DNA of 36,212 bases, from positions 1 to 36,212 of the forward strand of contig JAKITD010000025.1 in assembly GCA_021648265.1 (NCBI GenBank). The letters run 5' to 3'. The position numbers were made by a program, and so were the translations under genes. Below are positions 34,238 to 36,212 of this stretch, in pieces. The notes beneath the pieces were generated by a model. The model was not told the DNA's origin, did no database searches, and saw only the letters and a list, made by a program, of their open reading frames with translations. The DNA comes from Flavobacteriaceae bacterium (GTDB taxonomy: Bacteria > Bacteroidota > Bacteroidia > Flavobacteriales > Flavobacteriaceae). How positions within the stretch are numbered: the stretch's first letter is position 1; every line of letters starts with the position of its first letter.

Positions 34238-35262
34238 TCCAGTTCTTTTTTAATCCAATTTGACAAAACTTTAAACTCTGCTTGAGTATATGCGACAGTA
34301 CAATCGCTATGAGAGCAAATAGTTGATAGTGCGGAAGAACGCTGGAAGTTTCCTGCTCCGTCTAAAACATATCCAATTTTATAGCCATCTTGGTGCATTA
34401 AATAAAAACGGTCTGCTGCTTGACCTGCTTTTCTTTCAATTGTGCTATTAGTTGTTACTTGGAAGCTAACTTCAATTCCAACTAACTTTTTACCTTTTGA
34501 TACAACAATATCAAATGGCATTCCTCCTTTTTTATCATATCCTGAAAGATGAATTGTTCCATTTCTTTTAATCACATAACTTTTTCCTAAATCATTGTTT
34601 AGGAAATCAACTATTTCGGATTGTGCAAGTTGACCTAGACTGTTAGCTGTTGCTCCACCTGTTATTCTACTTACAAGAATATATCTTTGTTTTACGAAGT
34701 TTTTTAATTCTACTTCATTACCAAGCAATGTTCCAATTTCACAACTGTCAAGTCCACCTTGTTCTGCAAAATCAGAGGTTGATGCAAAAAGAAGTATTGC
34801 TATTAAATCTTTTGTCATTGAGTCTAGTTCCCTTTCTGTCGAAAGTGAATCTCCATCAATTCCGAACTTTTTGTTATTCAGACCTTTAATTGGGAAAGTT
34901 TCAAATTCATACTTGTAAGTCTTTGATTTCCATATGAAATCAAAGTAGTAATTTCCTTTTTTATCTTTTGGAAAAATGTCAGTAAAAGCTCTTCCTAATC
35001 GTTGAATTGGTTCTCCACCATAATCAGATAACACCACTAAATGCTTTAAGAATAAGTTTCCTGGAAATTTGGCAACTTTGATAAGTTCAAATACTTGAAG
35101 AGGTTCCTTTTTGCTTAAACTGATAATATTTAGAAAATCATCTTGTGTTTCTAGCAGTAATGGTAGAACATTTGCTAAAGCATTTTTTTCTTTTAATACT
35201 TCTGGCCACCATAACGCTGCTTGCTTTTCTAGCTCTTGTATGGTTCTATTATACTTTGGCAT
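34234..35262 (-). CDS. Probable type II restriction endonuclease, PD-(D/E)xK-like
   Basis: 342 residues, no signal peptide. It is placed between a controller gene (14-bp overlap) and a C5-methyltransferase (4-bp overlap), which is the main evidence for its role. Candidate nuclease residues lie in GMPFDIVVSKGKKLVGIEVSFQ: Asp251 and Glu264, followed by the segment TTNSTIERKAGQAADR. The usual Lys of the E-x-K part is Ser266 here, so the third catalytic residue may come from elsewhere, such as Lys278 or Gln268. N-terminal blocks FPGNLFLKHLVVLSDYGGE and GGATANSLGQLAQSEI look conserved, but I cannot name the family or the site it cuts. Confidence 0.78.
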   Translation of the reverse strand: MPKYNRTIQELEKQAALWWPEVLKEKNALANVLPLLLETQDDFLNIISLSKKEPLQVFELIKVAKFPGNLFLKHLVVLSDYGGEPIQRLGRAFTDIFPKDKKGNYYFDFIWKSKTYKYEFETFPIKGLNNKKFGIDGDSLSTERELDSMTKDLIAILLFASTSDFAEQGGLDSCEIGTLLGNEVELKNFVKQRYILVSRITGGATANSLGQLAQSEIVDFLNNDLGKSYVIKRNGTIHLSGYDKKGGMPFDIVVSKGKKLVGIEVSFQVTTNSTIERKAGQAADRFYLMHQDGYKIGYVLDGAGNFQRSSALSTICSHSDCTVAYTQAEFKVLSNWIKKELE

Positions 35263-35551
35263 ATGTTTTATTATATTTTATCTGCTCTTCAGCAACTCGT
35301 AAAGCTTCTAGTCCAGTTTCTTCATATTTGATAATATCATAGACTTTTGTTGCAATCCAGAGAGCTTCAAGTTCTTTTAATGGACACTTGAAAATAGTAC
35401 TCAATGTCTTTAAATGTTCTCTTTTGATAATTTTTTGGTCACGTTCAATTTTACTCAAATATCCATCTCCAACTTCAAGTTTTGAAGCTAATTCTCTTTG
35501 AAGCATTTGATTGCGTTCCCTTAATTCTCTAATTTTTTGTCCTAATGTCAT
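35249..35551 (-). CDS. XRE-family controller (C-protein-like) of the restriction-modification operon
   Basis: 100 residues. Residues 3-58 form a Cro/C1-type helix-turn-helix (LGQKIRELRERNQMLQRELA, GDGYLSKIERDQKIIKREHL). The rest is a helical tail (EALWIATKVYDIIKYE, GLEALRVAEEQIKYNK) of the type found in Bacteroidota regulators next to DNA methyltransferases. It heads the operon and overlaps the nuclease start by 14 bp. A palindrome overlapping its -7 box suggests that it controls its own transcription and that of the nuclease and methyltransferase. Confidence 0.9.
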   Translation of the reverse strand: MTLGQKIRELRERNQMLQRELASKLEVGDGYLSKIERDQKIIKREHLKTLSTIFKCPLKELEALWIATKVYDIIKYEETGLEALRVAEEQIKYNKTYAKV

Positions 35552-35567
35552 TGTACCAATTATTGAC

Positions 35568-35590
35568 TTGACTTAATTCGGTCAAATATA
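35568..35590 (-). promoter_or_regulatory. Promoter and overlapping candidate C-box of the restriction-modification operon
   Basis: The minus strand reads TATATTTG (complement of 35583-35590), a perfect TAnnTTTG -7 box, 31 bp upstream of the controller start. Overlapping it is TTGAC-N8-GTCAA (35568-35585), with a further TTGAC directly adjacent at 35563-35567. A controller bound there would cover the start of transcription. Confidence 0.55.
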
Positions 35591-35628
35591 GAGCTATTAT
35601 TTCAGAATTTCATTTTTAGGGTTGGGAA

Positions 35629-35694
35629 ATTTTAGCTCTTTTGGTTTTTAGAGCGTTGGAATTATGTGTCGGGAAAAACCAAAAGTGCTAAAAT
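35629..35694. other. Long hairpin: 21-bp arms with one mismatch, 24-base loop
   Basis: The left arm 35629-35649 (core AGCTCTTTTGGTTTTT) and the right arm 35674-35694 (core AAAAACCAAAAGTGCT) are complementary except for one T-T pair. The loop contains GCGTTGGAATTATGTGTC. It lies upstream of the controller operon, inside the island. It is far longer than a normal terminator stem and has no gene immediately feeding into it. Confidence 0.7.
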
Positions 35695-35726
35695 ATGCGG
35701 TTGGTCATAATGAAGCACAACATAAG

Positions 35727-35761
35727 TATATCATTAGTTTACTATTTAAATTGATGATATA
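35727..35761. repeat. 8-bp inverted repeat, 19-base loop
   Basis: TATATCAT and ATGATATA, perfect but A+T-rich, so chance is possible. Confidence 0.3.
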
Positions 35762-35854
35762 TATTGTTGTAAAGTTAGCTGAAAAAAATGGGGAAGTCAA
35801 GTAAAAACAATACTTAAACCAAAACAAATTTTTATTTTAAGGCAGGAGCTAGTA

Positions 35855-35872
35855 TAATCTTTTACAAAGTTT
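35855..35872. repeat. Right direct repeat of the restriction-modification island
   Basis: TAATCTTTTACAAAGTTT, differing at one base from the copy at 32857-32874. Together they enclose the three genes and the hairpin. Confidence 0.6.
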
Positions 35873-35912
35873 ATTTTTCAACTACTTTAATCATTTTTAG
35901 GGTTTAATTCCC

Positions 35913-36011
35913 CGACGCTTGCGTCGAAATAAAAAGGAATTCCTATTTGATACCTCGTACCCTTGGGTCGAGGTAGTTCATTTTTTAATAAGTTCTCGGT
36001 TGCGCTCGAAC
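35913..36011. repeat. Cluster of three REP-like GC-rich palindromes
   Basis: CGACGCttGCGTCG (35913-35926); ACCTCG-t-ACCC-tt-GGGT-CGAGGT (35952-35974, a 10-bp stem with one bulged base); and GTTCTCGGTTGCGCTCGAAC (35992-36011, an imperfect inverted repeat with GTTC/GAAC ends). They stand out from the A+T-rich surroundings and resemble repetitive extragenic units of flavobacterial genomes. Confidence 0.55.
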
Positions 36012-36032
36012 GGACATAATAGCTTATTTTTG
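36000..36032 (+). promoter_or_regulatory. Candidate thiL promoter
   Basis: TTG (36000-36002), a 22-bp spacer and TATTTTTG (36025-36032), a perfect TAnnTTTG box, 20 bp before the thiL start. The TTG falls within the third palindrome. Confidence 0.5.
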
Positions 36033-36052
36033 CACCTTAATATTTCAATAAA

Positions 36053-36212
36053 ATGTTCGAAAATAAAAATACTTCAAAAACCAACATTTCAGAATTAGGA
36101 GAATTTGGTTTGATAGATCATCTTACCAAAAACTTTAAGATAAAACACGAATCTACCATAAAAGGGATTGGTGATGATGCTGCGGTTTTGGCTTGTAATT
36201 CTGATGAAGAAT
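36053..36212 (+). CDS. thiL: Thiamine-monophosphate kinase ThiL, N-terminal part (truncated by window end)
   Basis: 53 codons are visible before the window ends. The start MFENKNTSKTNISELGEFGLIDHLTKNF is followed by STIKGIGDDAAVL, the ThiL signature in which the paired Asp bind Mg-ATP. The enzyme phosphorylates thiamine monophosphate to thiamine diphosphate. A candidate promoter lies just upstream, and no TPP riboswitch is visible in the short leader. Confidence 0.88.
   Translation, partial: MFENKNTSKTNISELGEFGLIDHLTKNFKIKHESTIKGIGDDAAVLACNSDEE

Larger units (their letters stand above)
35552..36052. other. Non-coding stretch between the controller gene and thiL
   Basis: About 500 bases without a credible gene. 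From left to right it holds the operon promoter and operator, a long hairpin (35629-35694), an 8-bp inverted repeat TATATCAT/ATGATATA (35727-35761), the right-hand direct repeat of the island (35855-35872), three GC-rich palindromic units (35913-36011) and the thiL promoter. The only ORF of note is 46 codons (35664-35804, plus) and lacks family-like features. Confidence 0.7.

Noticed and set aside
35590-35639. AGAGCTA/TAGCTCT inverted repeat overlapping the long hairpin arm
   Set aside because: Short arms with a 36-base loop; the longer 35629-35694 pairing is much more convincing.
35664-35804. 46-codon plus-strand ORF next to the long hairpin
   Set aside because: Its start lies in the hairpin loop, it has no clear promoter or ribosome site, and its composition is not distinct; it was kept only as a note in the non-coding stretch.
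1-36212. CRISPR arrays, tRNA or rRNA genes, riboswitches
   Set aside because: No spaced direct-repeat arrays, cloverleaf sequences or recognisable riboswitch cores were seen in the gaps between genes.

Overview
The window is a chromosomal segment of a marine-type Flavobacteriaceae bacterium (Bacteroidota). The evidence is the strongly A+T-rich base composition, TAnnTTTG-type -7 promoter elements, type IX secretion (T9SS) sorting domains of both type A and type B, PorP/SprF and OmpA partners, a Bacteroidota-style suf operon with DUF59 and DUF2480 members, and many short MKK- lipoprotein signals. I cannot name the genus from sequence alone.

Layout. 1-836: 3' part of an SDR-type L-threonine 3-dehydrogenase, followed by a probable 213-bp MITE and a bidirectional terminator. 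1137-6912 (minus): a type-B T9SS cargo protein, a PorP/SprF protein and a PD40/OmpA protein, the usual three-gene secretion/anchoring set. 7004-7969 (minus): endonuclease/exonuclease/phosphatase protein, divergent from hflX (8047-9291, plus). 9358-10293 (minus): DUF3078 protein. 10415-18144 (minus): one long suf operon, sufA-sufB-lipoprotein-sufC-(four-helix-bundle insert)-sufD-sufS-META lipoprotein-sufE-sufT/DUF59-DUF2480. It has a promoter and a perfect 7-1-7 palindrome just upstream of sufA. 18356-19737 (plus): a small outer-membrane barrel and a Gly/Tyr-rich lipoprotein, each with its own -7 box.

19811-26743 (minus): a surface-protein cluster containing a di-heme MauG/MbnH-like lipoprotein, an MbnP-like lipoprotein, a repeat-blade propeller lipoprotein and two tandem 'choice-of-anchor B' LVIVD proteins with type-A T9SS tails. 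26967-32859 (plus): a complete RND tripartite efflux operon (adaptor, pump, outer-membrane channel). 32921-35551 (minus): a C-R-M restriction-modification operon (XRE controller, restriction enzyme, C5-cytosine methyltransferase), bracketed by an 18-bp direct repeat (17/18) whose left copy starts on the stop codon of the channel gene. 35552-36052 is non-coding and rich in inverted repeats (a long hairpin and several REP-like palindromes). 36053-36212 is the start of thiL.

The points most worth following up are the IVS-like four-helix-bundle gene with inverted-repeat flanks inside the suf operon, the MbnP/MbnH-like pair sharing a GCTD-type linker and sitting beside surface propeller proteins, the direct-repeat-bounded restriction-modification island, the long hairpin upstream of the controller gene, and the MITE with a 9-bp target duplication at the stop codon of the first gene.
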